From NCBI RefSeq assembly GCF_002979755.1, contig NZ_PCPP01000004.1, positions 62,001 to 126,000 on the forward strand: a DNA stretch of 64,000 bases. The letters are read 5' to 3'. Positions within the stretch are counted from its first letter, which is position 1; each line of letters starts with the position of its first letter. Shown in pieces: positions 1 to 8,022 of this stretch. Under the pieces are notes generated by a model that ran no database searches, had not been told where the DNA came from, and was given only the letters and a program-made list of their open reading frames with translations. The stretch is from Chryseobacterium culicis (lineage in GTDB: Bacteria; Bacteroidota; Bacteroidia; Flavobacteriales; Weeksellaceae). The position numbers and the translations under genes were made by a program.

Positions 1-84
1 TACACCTTTCAGAGCATGAACAATTTCTTCGCCCATCCTGAATTCTCTTTTCAGATCTGTAATCTCCAGAATTTTCTCCGTCAT
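1..84 (-). CDS. ABC transporter ATP-binding protein, MacB/LolD type (5' end only)
   Basis: Only the first 28 codons are inside the window; the gene reads leftward off the edge from the ATG at 84. The visible N-terminus (MTEKILEITDLKREFRMG, then EEIVHALKGV) is the standard opening of MacB/LolD-type ATPases: a first beta strand, then a 'vHALkGV' strand just before the Walker A region, which is not visible. It starts 44 bp downstream of the adaptor gene (129-1394) and is third in a minus-strand operon after the TolC-like gene. That makes it the likely energy module of a MacAB-TolC-like efflux pump. Whether a permease is fused to the ATPase, as in MacB, or encoded next cannot be seen. Confidence 0.75.
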   Translation of the reverse strand, partial: MTEKILEITDLKREFRMGEEIVHALKGV

Positions 85-128
85 GACTTTTGTTTTTAGG
101 TTTGCTAGTTGTTTAGGCTTGATTTGAA

Positions 129-1394
129 TTATCTCGGTCCGCCACCGCCGCCGCTGTTTCTGTTGTTTCCACTACCTCTTCTTTGAGGCATGAATGGGCT
201 TTTGGTTTGTCCTCCGGAAGATTTTTTGGATAAAACTTTGTAGCCGGTAATGATATTGTCATTTTTATTTAACCCTGAAACAACCTGTATTTCGGTGTCA
301 TTATCCATTCCGGTTTTTATCTTTTTACGGGAGATCGTGCTATCTTTCGCAATGATCCAAACTGCCGCTTCGTTCTTGTCCTCACTTCCTTTATTTTGTT
401 TCTTCCCTTGTCCTTTTTCATGTTTTTTACCATTGGCAAACGGAGAATTTACTTTATACTTTTTAATCACCAGGCTGTCTGGTCTGAAACTGGTAGCAGC
501 TACCGGAATCTTCATGGCATTATTTAAAACCTCAGTGTAAATTGTAATATTGGCGGTCATTCCCGGCTTTAGCTTTAAACTGGAGTTGTCAGCGTTGATA
601 ATGGTGGTGTAATTCACAACATTCGATGAAACGGTAGGATGAAGACGAACTTCCGAAACTTCACCGTCAAAAGTTTCATCAGGAAAAGCATCTACTGTAA
701 ATGTGGCTTTTTGACCTACTTTTACATTTCCGATATCAGCCTCATCTACTGAGGCGCGTACCCTCATCTTGGTAAGATCCTTGGCAATACTGAAGAGGGT
801 AGGAGTACTGAAGCTTGAAGCTACCGTTTGTCCTTCACTTACATTTCTGTTGAGTACCGTTCCGTCAATGGGAGAATAAATATTAGTTAACGACAGATTT
901 TTATTGGCGGTGGAAAGCTGAGCATTCACTGAACCTACCTGCGCCTTTGCAGCATTGTACTGATTGGTGGCAATATCATAATCCGCTTTACTAATCGCAC
1001 CCACTTTGTACAGCTGTGACTGTCTGTTGATATTGATTTCGTTATAAGCCAGATTACTTTTTGCGTTTTGCAGATTGGCTTTGATCTGCTGTGACTGGAA
1101 CTGAAGCAAATCCGGATCTAAAGTAGCCAGTAATTCCCCTTTTTTCACAGTAGAATTGAAATCCACATAAATATTTTTAATGATTCCCGATACCTGAGTA
1201 CCCACTGCCACTGTATCTACAGGCTGAATGGTTCCTGTAGCCGTAATGGAGTTTGAGATTTCTCCCATTTCAGGCTTTACTGTTTCCAGCTGAATTTTCA
1301 CTTCTTTTTCTCTGATGAAGAAAAACCAGGCTGCACCAAGGGTAATAATACCACCCACAACCCAGTACAACCATTTTTTATTCTTTGTTTTCAT
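129..1394 (-). CDS. Periplasmic adaptor subunit of an efflux pump (MacA/HlyD family)
   Basis: This 421-residue membrane-fusion protein would link an inner-membrane ABC transporter to a TolC channel. An N-terminal membrane anchor covers about residues 8-26. It is followed by a lipoyl/barrel-sandwich half-motif (GTQVSGIIKNIYVD, about 65-78), an alpha-helical hairpin rich in Gln/Ala/Asn (about 95-165), and the second half-motif (YSPIDGTVLNRNVSEGQTV). The beta-barrel segment contains VDEADIGNVKVGQ, typical of MacA-like proteins. Two oddities are a Lys/Gly/Asn-rich insertion at about 316-344 in the membrane-proximal domain and a Gly/Arg/Asn-rich C-terminal tail. The gene is 3 bp from the upstream TolC-like gene and 44 bp from the downstream ATPase, so co-transcription is very likely. 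The substrate is unknown. Confidence 0.88.
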   Translation of the reverse strand: MKTKNKKWLYWVVGGIITLGAAWFFFIREKEVKIQLETVKPEMGEISNSITATGTIQPVDTVAVGTQVSGIIKNIYVDFNSTVKKGELLATLDPDLLQFQSQQIKANLQNAKSNLAYNEININRQSQLYKVGAISKADYDIATNQYNAAKAQVGSVNAQLSTANKNLSLTNIYSPIDGTVLNRNVSEGQTVASSFSTPTLFSIAKDLTKMRVRASVDEADIGNVKVGQKATFTVDAFPDETFDGEVSEVRLHPTVSSNVVNYTTIINADNSSLKLKPGMTANITIYTEVLNNAMKIPVAATSFRPDSLVIKKYKVNSPFANGKKHEKGQGKKQNKGSEDKNEAAVWIIAKDSTISRKKIKTGMDNDTEIQVVSGLNKNDNIITGYKVLSKKSSGGQTKSPFMPQRRGSGNNRNSGGGGGPR

Positions 1395-1397
1395 AGC

Positions 1398-2708
1398 TTA
1401 CTTTAGATTTATAGGGTTATCTGCGTAAAATTCGTAGATCTGTTTATTGAGAACTGCGGTGTATTTCGCCTGAAGAAAATTCTGAACAGACTGAATATAA
1501 AGCAGTCGTTGTTGCTGAAGCTGTACATAATCAATGCTTCCGATTTTCATCTGGGCATTTACAATATCATAACTCTGTTGGCTGATGTCCATTTGTGTTT
1601 TAGCAGAGTCATACTGTGAAAGGGCATTCTGAAGATTGATATAAGACTGCTCTATCTGTTGATTAAGAATTGTTTTGGTATTTTGTAAATCAAGATTGGC
1701 CTGTTCTATAGCAATTTTTGATTTCTCAATCTGTGTTTTATAGATTCTGTTATTGTAAATCGGAATTCCAAGGCTTAAACCAATGGGCATGTAAAAATTG
1801 TTTCCCAGCTGGTTAAAATAATTTCCTTTTCCGTTGGAATAATTGGTGGAAATATTTCCTGACAGGCTTAAAGTAGGCTGGATGGATGCCTTGGCCATTT
1901 TCAGATTGGTATTGGAATTTTCAACATTCAGTTCGCTGTATTTTATTTCCGGACGCTGATTTTGTGCCAGATTCTGGACATCTTCAAGGGTTTTCAATTG
2001 ATTGTCTACGATAATACTGTCGGGTTTTACAATCTGGAAATCATAATTTGAAGGCAGCTGCAGGATTTGTTTTAAATTCACAGTATTGGTCCGCAGATTA
2101 TTTTGAGCTGCTGTCAGATTGTACTGATCCTGGGCCACCTGAGACTGGATCTGAAGGTAATTTAATTTGGAAAGACTTCCTGCTTTGTAGAGCTGATCTC
2201 CTTGCTTTAATTGTGTTTGGGTTGTTTTCAAAACATTTTCAAGGGAAATGATATTTTCCTGGTTCATCAGAATGTTCAGATAGGCCTGGGTGATATTCAG
2301 GGTGATATTGTTTTCGGATTCCTGTACGGACAGATCGGCCATCTGTACCAGAAGATTCTTTGACGTTTCGTTATTTTTAATGTAGTCAGCATGATAAAGT
2401 GTCATAGAAGAATTGGCTCCGATGCTTTGAGAGGGTGCTCCCGTCATGTGAAGGCCGTCGCTTCCGTTGAGCGCAAAAAGTCCTTGTGAAACCGTTCCGC
2501 TTAAGCTGGGATATTTTGCTTCTTTTGCCTGAAGGAGATCTTGGTAGGTAGAATTTTTTGAAAGTCTGAGAGAATGAATAGAAATATTATTCTCCTTTGC
2601 ATATGCAATGCAATTTTCCAGAGTCCACGCGTTGGGATAATTGGGAGTTTGGGCAAATATTTCAATGACTATGCATGAGAATATCAAAAAGAAAAATTTG
2701 CTTTTCAT
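1398..2708 (-). CDS. TolC-family outer-membrane efflux protein
   Basis: A 436-residue protein starting with a signal peptide (MKSKFFFLIFSCIVIEIFAQ). The mature part has two homologous halves of long amphipathic helices: AYAKENNISIHSLRLSKN with ITQAYLNILMNQENI in the first, and SYINLQNALSQYDSAK with MKIGSIDYVQLQQQ in the second. This is the outer-membrane efflux protein repeat that forms the trimeric channel-tunnel. It is the first gene of the minus-strand operon with the adaptor and ATPase downstream. The 227 bp upstream are shared with the divergent helicase gene at 2936 and are very AT-rich. The family is secure; the exported substrate cannot be read from sequence. Confidence 0.9.
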   Translation of the reverse strand: MKSKFFFLIFSCIVIEIFAQTPNYPNAWTLENCIAYAKENNISIHSLRLSKNSTYQDLLQAKEAKYPSLSGTVSQGLFALNGSDGLHMTGAPSQSIGANSSMTLYHADYIKNNETSKNLLVQMADLSVQESENNITLNITQAYLNILMNQENIISLENVLKTTQTQLKQGDQLYKAGSLSKLNYLQIQSQVAQDQYNLTAAQNNLRTNTVNLKQILQLPSNYDFQIVKPDSIIVDNQLKTLEDVQNLAQNQRPEIKYSELNVENSNTNLKMAKASIQPTLSLSGNISTNYSNGKGNYFNQLGNNFYMPIGLSLGIPIYNNRIYKTQIEKSKIAIEQANLDLQNTKTILNQQIEQSYINLQNALSQYDSAKTQMDISQQSYDIVNAQMKIGSIDYVQLQQQRLLYIQSVQNFLQAKYTAVLNKQIYEFYADNPINLK

Positions 2709-2907
2709 GGCTTTATTTTTGAAAATTCATAAATAACACAGAAAAAATTAATCCAATTTAATAAAAAAAAATAATGTTTAACAACTTTTTAACCTAAAGC
2801 TTGTTTTTTTAGATTAAATTTTCCAAAAATTAAAAATATATTAAAGGATTGTGAATTTAAGTTTGGATATTTAAAAATTTGTTCAAAAACAAATCAAATA
2901 TTTATTG

Positions 2908-2915
2908 TATCTTTG
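2908..2915 (+). promoter_or_regulatory. Candidate -7 promoter element of the DEAD-box helicase gene
   Basis: TATCTTTG fits the Bacteroidota -7 consensus TAnnTTTG and lies 20 bp before the helicase ATG. No TTTG sits at the usual 19-bp spacing upstream. Just upstream, a perfect inverted repeat (ATTTGTT, 4-nt gap, AACAAAT, 2877-2894) could be an operator. Confidence 0.5.
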
Positions 2916-2935
2916 CAAAAATTTTAAAATAGTTA

Positions 2936-4642
2936 ATGAATTTATTTACGGAAACCAATTTAAGTCCTGATATCCTTAAGGCAATTGGCGAACTGGGCTA
3001 CGAAAGCCCAACAGAAATCCAAAAACAGACTATCCCTTTTATTCTTTCAGATATTCGCGACTTGATCGCACTTGCGCAGACAGGGACAGGCAAAACAGCA
3101 GCGTTTTCGCTTCCGATTTTGGATATGATTGACGATACGAGTCGCAAAATCCAATTATTGGTGCTTTGTCCGACACGGGAATTATGTCTTCAGATTTCGA
3201 AGGACATAAAGAATTACTCTAAGTATATGAAAGACATCAAAACTACTGCGGTTTATGGTGGAAGTAGTATCGTAGAGCAAATGAGATCTTTGAAGGATAA
3301 ACCACAAATCATTGTGGGAACTCCAGGTAGAGTAATTGATCTTATTAACAGAAAAGCATTAGACTTTTCTGCCATTCATTGGTTAGTATTAGACGAAGCT
3401 GATGAAATGCTTTCTATGGGATTCAAGGATGAATTGGAAACCATTCTAAGCGAAACTCCGGAAACGAAACAAACTTTCTTATTCTCTGCAACGATGAATA
3501 AAGAAGTGGAAAGAATTTCCAAAAATTATCTTACAAAGCCACACCGTATTTCAGTAGGTTCTATCAACGAAGTGAAGAAGAACATTACTCACGAATATTA
3601 TGTGGTAGGATACCGTCAGAAAAAAGAAGCATTAAAAAGATTAATTGATGCTAACCCTAATCAGTACTCCATTATCTTCTGTAGAACGAGAATGGAAACT
3701 CAGGAGGTTGCAGATTTCTTAATGCAGAACGGGTATGCAGCTGATGCTCTTCATGGTGATCTTTCTCAGGCGCAGAGAGATACGGTAATGAAGAAATTCA
3801 GACTGAAAAACATTGATATTCTTGTAGCTACAGACGTGGCAGCAAGAGGATTAGATGTAAACTCACTGACTCACGTTATCCACTTCTCTTTACCAGATGA
3901 TCCTGAAGTATTCGTTCACAGAAGCGGAAGAACAGGTAGAGCTGGAAAAGATGGTATTTCTATGGCGTTAATCAAGCCTGAAGAAAGCAGAAAACTGAAA
4001 CAGATCAAATCTGCAACGAAAATTGAGATCAACGAAAAATTCATTCCTACAGGTGAAGATATTATCAAAGCTCAGGTAGGTGGTGTATTCGAAAAATTAT
4101 TGACGGAGCACGAAGATCTTTTCGAATTTGACGATAGCTTAATCCCGGATCTAAGCAACTTTACAAAAGAAGAATTGGTGCACCAGTTGCTACAGTTCCA
4201 GTTGAAAGACCTTGCTTTATACTACAAAGATAAGCATGATCTTGCTGAGCAGAAATTAAGCAGCAGAGATGATGATTACTCAAGAAGAGACCGTGGACGT
4301 GATAGAGACAGAGATAGAGACAGAGGTCGTGATAGAGACAGAGGAGAACGCGGAAGAGACAGAGAGCGTAGTGGAAAGCCAAGAAGAAGAGATGAAAACA
4401 TGGTAAGATTCTTCTTCAACCTTGGTAAAAAAGACCATTTGAAGAAGCTTGATGTTTTAGATATTATCAATAAAGCAACTGCTGGCGGAAAAAGCAAGAA
4501 AAGAGCTGAAATCGGTGATATTGAAATCCTGGAGAAGTTCTCTTTCTTCGAAGTTGAAAAATCGTTCAAAGACAATGTTTTGAGCAATATTCAATCCATG
4601 AAGTTCAAAGGAAAAGATATGAGAGCTGAAGTAGCAAACTAA
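2936..4642 (+). CDS. DEAD-box ATP-dependent RNA helicase with DbpA-type RNA-binding C-terminus
   Basis: This 568-residue RNA-dependent ATPase probably remodels rRNA or cold-stabilised RNA. The helicase motifs are in order: Q motif (SPTEIQKQTIP), motif I AQTGTGKT (47-54), Ia PTREL (79-83), Ib TPGR, II DEAD (153-156), III SAT (184-186), V ATDVAARGLD and VI HRSGRTGRAG. Residues about 445-490 form a low-complexity Arg/Asp/Gly tract (RDRDRDRG-type repeats). The last about 75 residues (from MVRFFFNLGKKDHL) resemble the small RNA-binding fold of DbpA/CsdA proteins. The architecture is CsdA/DeaD-like. The gene is monocistronic, with a strong terminator after it, and is divergent from the efflux operon. 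Confidence 0.92.
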   Translation: MNLFTETNLSPDILKAIGELGYESPTEIQKQTIPFILSDIRDLIALAQTGTGKTAAFSLPILDMIDDTSRKIQLLVLCPTRELCLQISKDIKNYSKYMKDIKTTAVYGGSSIVEQMRSLKDKPQIIVGTPGRVIDLINRKALDFSAIHWLVLDEADEMLSMGFKDELETILSETPETKQTFLFSATMNKEVERISKNYLTKPHRISVGSINEVKKNITHEYYVVGYRQKKEALKRLIDANPNQYSIIFCRTRMETQEVADFLMQNGYAADALHGDLSQAQRDTVMKKFRLKNIDILVATDVAARGLDVNSLTHVIHFSLPDDPEVFVHRSGRTGRAGKDGISMALIKPEESRKLKQIKSATKIEINEKFIPTGEDIIKAQVGGVFEKLLTEHEDLFEFDDSLIPDLSNFTKEELVHQLLQFQLKDLALYYKDKHDLAEQKLSSRDDDYSRRDRGRDRDRDRDRGRDRDRGERGRDRERSGKPRRRDENMVRFFFNLGKKDHLKKLDVLDIINKATAGGKSKKRAEIGDIEILEKFSFFEVEKSFKDNVLSNIQSMKFKGKDMRAEVAN

Positions 4643-4660
4643 TCTCTTCTTATACCATAC

Positions 4661-4687
4661 AAAACCGGCCTTGATGCCGGTTTTTTT
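4661..4687 (+). terminator. Intrinsic terminator after the DEAD-box helicase
   Basis: AAACCGGC, a 6-nt loop, GCCGGTTT, followed by a run of T. It lies 19 bp past the helicase stop codon. Confidence 0.9.
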
Positions 4688-4793
4688 ATTTGATAATCAA
4701 CAGGTAAGCGAATGTTAACAAAACTTAATGTTATATAGTTTCACGTGCAATCCTTTTTTAAGAAATTTGCACACGAATTATAAATACTAAAAA

Positions 4794-5432
4794 ATGGGAA
4801 TTGGTAATATTTTCCACGCTTTTCAACCAAAAGATAAAATCTTCTTTGTACTTTTCGAAAAAGTAACTGAAAATCTAGTTGCAATGTCAGAAGAATTCAA
4901 CACAGGAATCAAGGATTTCGATCTTAACGACGATTCAATGTTGAAGAAAATGAGCGACTTCGAACACAAGAATGATGAACTTACTCACGAAATCTTCGTA
5001 GAACTAGGCAAAAACTTCATTACACCTTTTGACCGTGAGGATATCCACACACTAGCAACAGGACTGGATGATATTGCTGATTATATCTACGCATCCACAA
5101 AATATATTTTCCTGTACAAATCACCTGAGATGAAGGCATATTCTGACTTCTCTTTATTGATCCACAAAGCATGTCTGGAAATTCAGAATGCAATGAAAAA
5201 CCTTAAGGGGTTCAAAAACATGGAACAGGTGAAAGAAGCTTGTATTAAAGTGAACTCTATTGAGAATATTGCTGACGATTTGCTTTCCAATTCAATGGTA
5301 GAATTATTTGAAACCAATGATGCCATCAACATTATTAAAGTTTCATCAGTATTGAACTACCTTGAAATTGTAACGGACAAAGCAGAAGATGTTGCCAATA
5401 CAATCGAGAACATCATGATTAAATACGCCTAA
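4794..5432 (+). CDS. PhoU-like DUF47 family protein, partner of PiT transporter
   Basis: A 212-residue all-helical cytoplasmic protein of the PhoU-related DUF47 (TIGR00153) family. These proteins sit beside PiT transporters and are thought to modulate phosphate uptake. Acidic helical motifs such as TGLDDIADYIYASTKYIFLY and VTDKAEDVANTIENIM resemble the metal-binding E/DxxxD motifs of PhoU bundles. The next gene, the PiT permease, starts 12 bp downstream, so the two form one operon. The function is assigned by family and neighbour; the role of DUF47 in Bacteroidota is not visible from sequence. Confidence 0.85.
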   Translation: MGIGNIFHAFQPKDKIFFVLFEKVTENLVAMSEEFNTGIKDFDLNDDSMLKKMSDFEHKNDELTHEIFVELGKNFITPFDREDIHTLATGLDDIADYIYASTKYIFLYKSPEMKAYSDFSLLIHKACLEIQNAMKNLKGFKNMEQVKEACIKVNSIENIADDLLSNSMVELFETNDAINIIKVSSVLNYLEIVTDKAEDVANTIENIMIKYA

Positions 5433-5444
5433 TACATAGCAAAA

Positions 5445-6587
5445 ATGGAATTTCCGATTTTACTTATAGTTATTATTGCGCTGGCTCTGATCTTCGATTA
5501 TATCAATGGTTTCCATGATGCTGCCAACTCAATTGCAACTATAGTTTCTACAAAAGTTTTAACTCCATTCCAGGCTGTACTTTGGGCGGCACTTTGGAAC
5601 TTTGCAGCGTTCTTTATTGCTGCTTACATCATTGGAGAATTCAAAATTGGTAATACAATTGCCAAAACAGTTAATGAGAATTTTATCACTCTTGAGGTTA
5701 TATTTTCCGGTCTTATAGCTGCTATTGCCTGGAACCTTTTAACATGGTGGTTTGGGATTCCTTCATCATCATCACATACGCTGATTGGAGGTTTCTTAGG
5801 AGCGGCTCTTATGCACGCTTTCATGATGGATTATCATGATGTAGCTGCAGCACAACCGGAGCTTGGGATGTGGGATACCATTAAAGAAGCTTTCAGCCAG
5901 GTAACGCAACAGGGTGTGGTAAAGTTTGATAAAGTAATTCCTATCTTCCTGTTCATTTTCATGGCACCCATTATAGGGATGATTATCTCCATCATTATCA
6001 CATTGATTATTGTACACCTTTATAAAAGATCAAACCCTCACAAAGCAGACAAATCTTTCAAAAGACTACAGCTGGCTTCATCAGCACTGTTTAGTTTAGG
6101 ACATGGTTTGAATGATGCTCAGAAAGTAATGGGAATTATTGGAGCAGCGGTAATTTATTACCACGTTAATATGCTTCAGGATACACAATATTTGAATATT
6201 CCTTCTGCGGAACGTTTTGATTATTTTGCACAGCATTATATCTGGGTTCCTTTAGTATCATTTATTGCCATTGCTTTAGGAACAATGAGTGGTGGTTGGA
6301 AGATCATCAAAACAATGGGTACGAAGATTACGAAAGTAACTTCATTAGAAGGAGTAAGTGCAGAAACTGCAGGGGCTATTACCTTATTCATCACAGACCA
6401 CTTCGGTATTCCTGTATCTACTACACATACGATCACAGGTTCTATTATCGGGGTAGGATTAACGAAAAGAATTTCAGCAGTAAGATGGGGGATTACAGTA
6501 AGCCTACTTTGGGCTTGGGTTCTAACCATTCCAATCTCTGCAATAGTAGCAGCAATTACCTATCTTACGGTAACCTTCCTGTTCTAA
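5445..6587 (+). CDS. Inorganic phosphate transporter, PiT family
   Basis: This 380-residue inner-membrane permease imports phosphate, usually as a metal-phosphate complex driven by protons or sodium. Both PiT signature halves are present: GFHDAANSIATIVSTKVLTP near the N-terminus and GLNDAQKVMGIIGAA in the middle. Conserved SSSHTLIGG and STTHTITGSIIGVG segments follow each half. About ten hydrophobic segments can be counted. It is the second gene of an operon with the PhoU-like DUF47 protein and is followed by a strong terminator. The assignment is firm; high- versus low-affinity behaviour cannot be told. Confidence 0.93.
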   Translation: MEFPILLIVIIALALIFDYINGFHDAANSIATIVSTKVLTPFQAVLWAALWNFAAFFIAAYIIGEFKIGNTIAKTVNENFITLEVIFSGLIAAIAWNLLTWWFGIPSSSSHTLIGGFLGAALMHAFMMDYHDVAAAQPELGMWDTIKEAFSQVTQQGVVKFDKVIPIFLFIFMAPIIGMIISIIITLIIVHLYKRSNPHKADKSFKRLQLASSALFSLGHGLNDAQKVMGIIGAAVIYYHVNMLQDTQYLNIPSAERFDYFAQHYIWVPLVSFIAIALGTMSGGWKIIKTMGTKITKVTSLEGVSAETAGAITLFITDHFGIPVSTTHTITGSIIGVGLTKRISAVRWGITVSLLWAWVLTIPISAIVAAITYLTVTFLF

Positions 6588-6610
6588 AAAAACAAATCAT
6601 ATAATTATAT

Positions 6611-6640
6611 AAACTTTGTCCGTTTGGGCAAAGTTTTTTG
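6611..6640 (+). terminator. Intrinsic terminator of the PhoU-like/PiT operon
   Basis: An 11-bp stem (AAACTTTGTCC paired with GGGCAAAGTTT, one G-T wobble) with a GTTT loop, followed by T-rich sequence. Confidence 0.88.
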
Positions 6641-6847
6641 TTTTTATCCTATTGAAACTTAACTCATTAATTAAAAAACAAGATATTTATTGTTATGATG
6701 AATGTGTTTGTATTTTGTTTAGTATAAATTTCGTATTGTTATGATTTTCATTGCTTTATATTTTTATTGTTTTATAAATTCAACAAAAGTTTTGTGAATT
6801 TTTTTGACATTAAACAATATTACTAATTTAAAAACTTAAAAAACAAA

Positions 6848-7110
6848 ATGAAAAAAATTATTTTATTAGCTGCATTTGGAATTACTGGATGGGTAAGTGC
6901 CAAAAGCTTAGAAATTAAAAAGTAGAAGAACATATTGAAAACGCGAAGGCTTTTACCCGTTATTTAATAACGTTAAAAACTATTTGTGGAACGACTTATC
7001 AAACTGTTCTTGACACTGATTTTGATACCTATGATTGTGTAAATAATGAATGGGAAATGTATAATCAGCAGGATTGTGGACATACTAGTTATGAAAATCC
7101 ACCTGTTTAA
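6848..7110 (+). pseudogene. Frameshifted small secreted Cys-containing protein
   Basis: From the ATG at 6848 the frame encodes a clean signal peptide (MKKIILLAAFGITGWVSAK) and stops at a TAG (6923-6925) after 25 codons. Immediately past an AAAAA run, the next frame stays open to a TAA at 7108-7110. One extra A in the run would join them into an 87-residue protein. Its mature part holds three cysteines and aromatic-rich segments (e.g. AFTRYLITLKTICG, DCVNNEWEMYNQQDCG). The joined product resembles the small secreted hypothetical proteins common in Chryseobacterium. The possibilities are a real mutation, a homopolymer sequencing error, or ribosomal slippage at AAAAAG. The GLPGLI gene starts 49 bp downstream. 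No function is known. Confidence 0.6.
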
Positions 7111-7159
7111 TATGATCTAAACTAAAGTAGTTTAGGAGATCTTTTTACACTTATTATTT

Positions 7160-7933
7160 ATGAAAAGAAGTTTCAATATATTTTTTTGTTTTCTTTTAAT
7201 TCTTTTTAAAAGTCAGACTCCAAAGCAAGAGAAAAACCTCTCTATATTAGAAGTCAAATATAACTTCTCCTATTTAGAAGATACTTTAAACGCCAAGAAC
7301 CTTATTTCAGAGCCCATGATACTGCTTACTAATGGTAAGAAGTCTCTTTATTACAGTGAAAATGATAAAGCCTTTTCAGATGGTTTTAAAAAACAATTAG
7401 ATGCTGCAATAAAGACAGGAAGTATTGTGGAGCCTGGCAAATTATTACAATCAAAAGTAAGACATTCTGTTTATAAGGATAATGATTCTCTTTATATATC
7501 GAATCATTTAGGTAGAGATTTTTATACATTTTATGTAAAAGGTATTCAGTGGAAGGTTGATAATTCGATTCATAAAGATATTCAAGGATATAAATGTACA
7601 AAAGCTGTGGCAAAAGTGGGTAGGAGAACATATATCGCATGGTTTACTTATGATGTACCCATAAATGATGGTCCTTACAAATTTAAAGGTCTTCCAGGAT
7701 TAATTTTGAAGGTCAATGATGAAAGTCAATACTTTAATTTTGAACTTCTTTCTATAACTAAAATAAATTTACCTATATCCTATAAAAAAGGACTGTTAAT
7801 TACTAAAGATCAATACTTAGCAAAACGTAAAGAATATAGTAATGATCCTTCTCAAGGTAAAATTAATACTCCTGCGTATAGAAAAAGGATTAATGAAAAT
7901 AAGAATAAGTTTAATAATTTTTTAGAAGAGTAG
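7160..7933 (+). CDS. GLPGLI family secreted protein
   Basis: A 257-residue protein with an N-terminal signal segment (RSFNIFFCFLLILFKSQT). It carries the diagnostic GPYKFKGLPGLILKV sequence at 171-185, with GLPGLI at 177-182, which defines this Bacteroidota-only family. Other family features are present: an early K/E-rich beta segment and a YKCTKAVAKVGRRTYIAWFTYDVPINDGP-like stretch that precedes the motif. The function of the family is unknown; members are envelope-associated and sometimes sit beside TonB-dependent receptors, which is not the case here. Compared with its neighbours the gene is AT-rich. It follows the frameshifted small secreted protein and ends at a strong terminator. Confidence 0.88.
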   Translation: MKRSFNIFFCFLLILFKSQTPKQEKNLSILEVKYNFSYLEDTLNAKNLISEPMILLTNGKKSLYYSENDKAFSDGFKKQLDAAIKTGSIVEPGKLLQSKVRHSVYKDNDSLYISNHLGRDFYTFYVKGIQWKVDNSIHKDIQGYKCTKAVAKVGRRTYIAWFTYDVPINDGPYKFKGLPGLILKVNDESQYFNFELLSITKINLPISYKKGLLITKDQYLAKRKEYSNDPSQGKINTPAYRKRINENKNKFNNFLEE

Positions 7934-7941
7934 ATAATGAT

Positions 7942-7975
7942 AAAAATCCTCATCAAAACGATGAGGATTTTTGTT
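7942..7975 (+). terminator. Intrinsic terminator after the GLPGLI gene
   Basis: A perfect 12-bp stem, AAAAATCCTCAT with ATGAGGATTTTT, around a 7-nt loop. The flanking A and T tracts make it potentially bidirectional. Confidence 0.92.
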
Positions 7976-7996
7976 TTATAAAGCCCCGAAAAATCG

Positions 7997-8004
7997 TATT
8001 TTTG
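7997..8004 (+). promoter_or_regulatory. Candidate -7 element of the polyprenyl synthase operon
   Basis: TATTTTTG matches TAnnTTTG, 18 bp before the ATG at 8023. A TTTG at 7970-7973 lies 23 bp upstream, somewhat longer than the usual 19-bp gap. Confidence 0.5.
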
Positions 8005-8022
8005 TTCAAATTATAAGATTTT

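Noticed and set aside
4161..4587. Reverse-strand open frames over the helicase C-terminus
   Set aside because: They mirror the Arg/Asp DNA repeats and give Leu/Ser/Arg-only proteins; shadows of the real gene.
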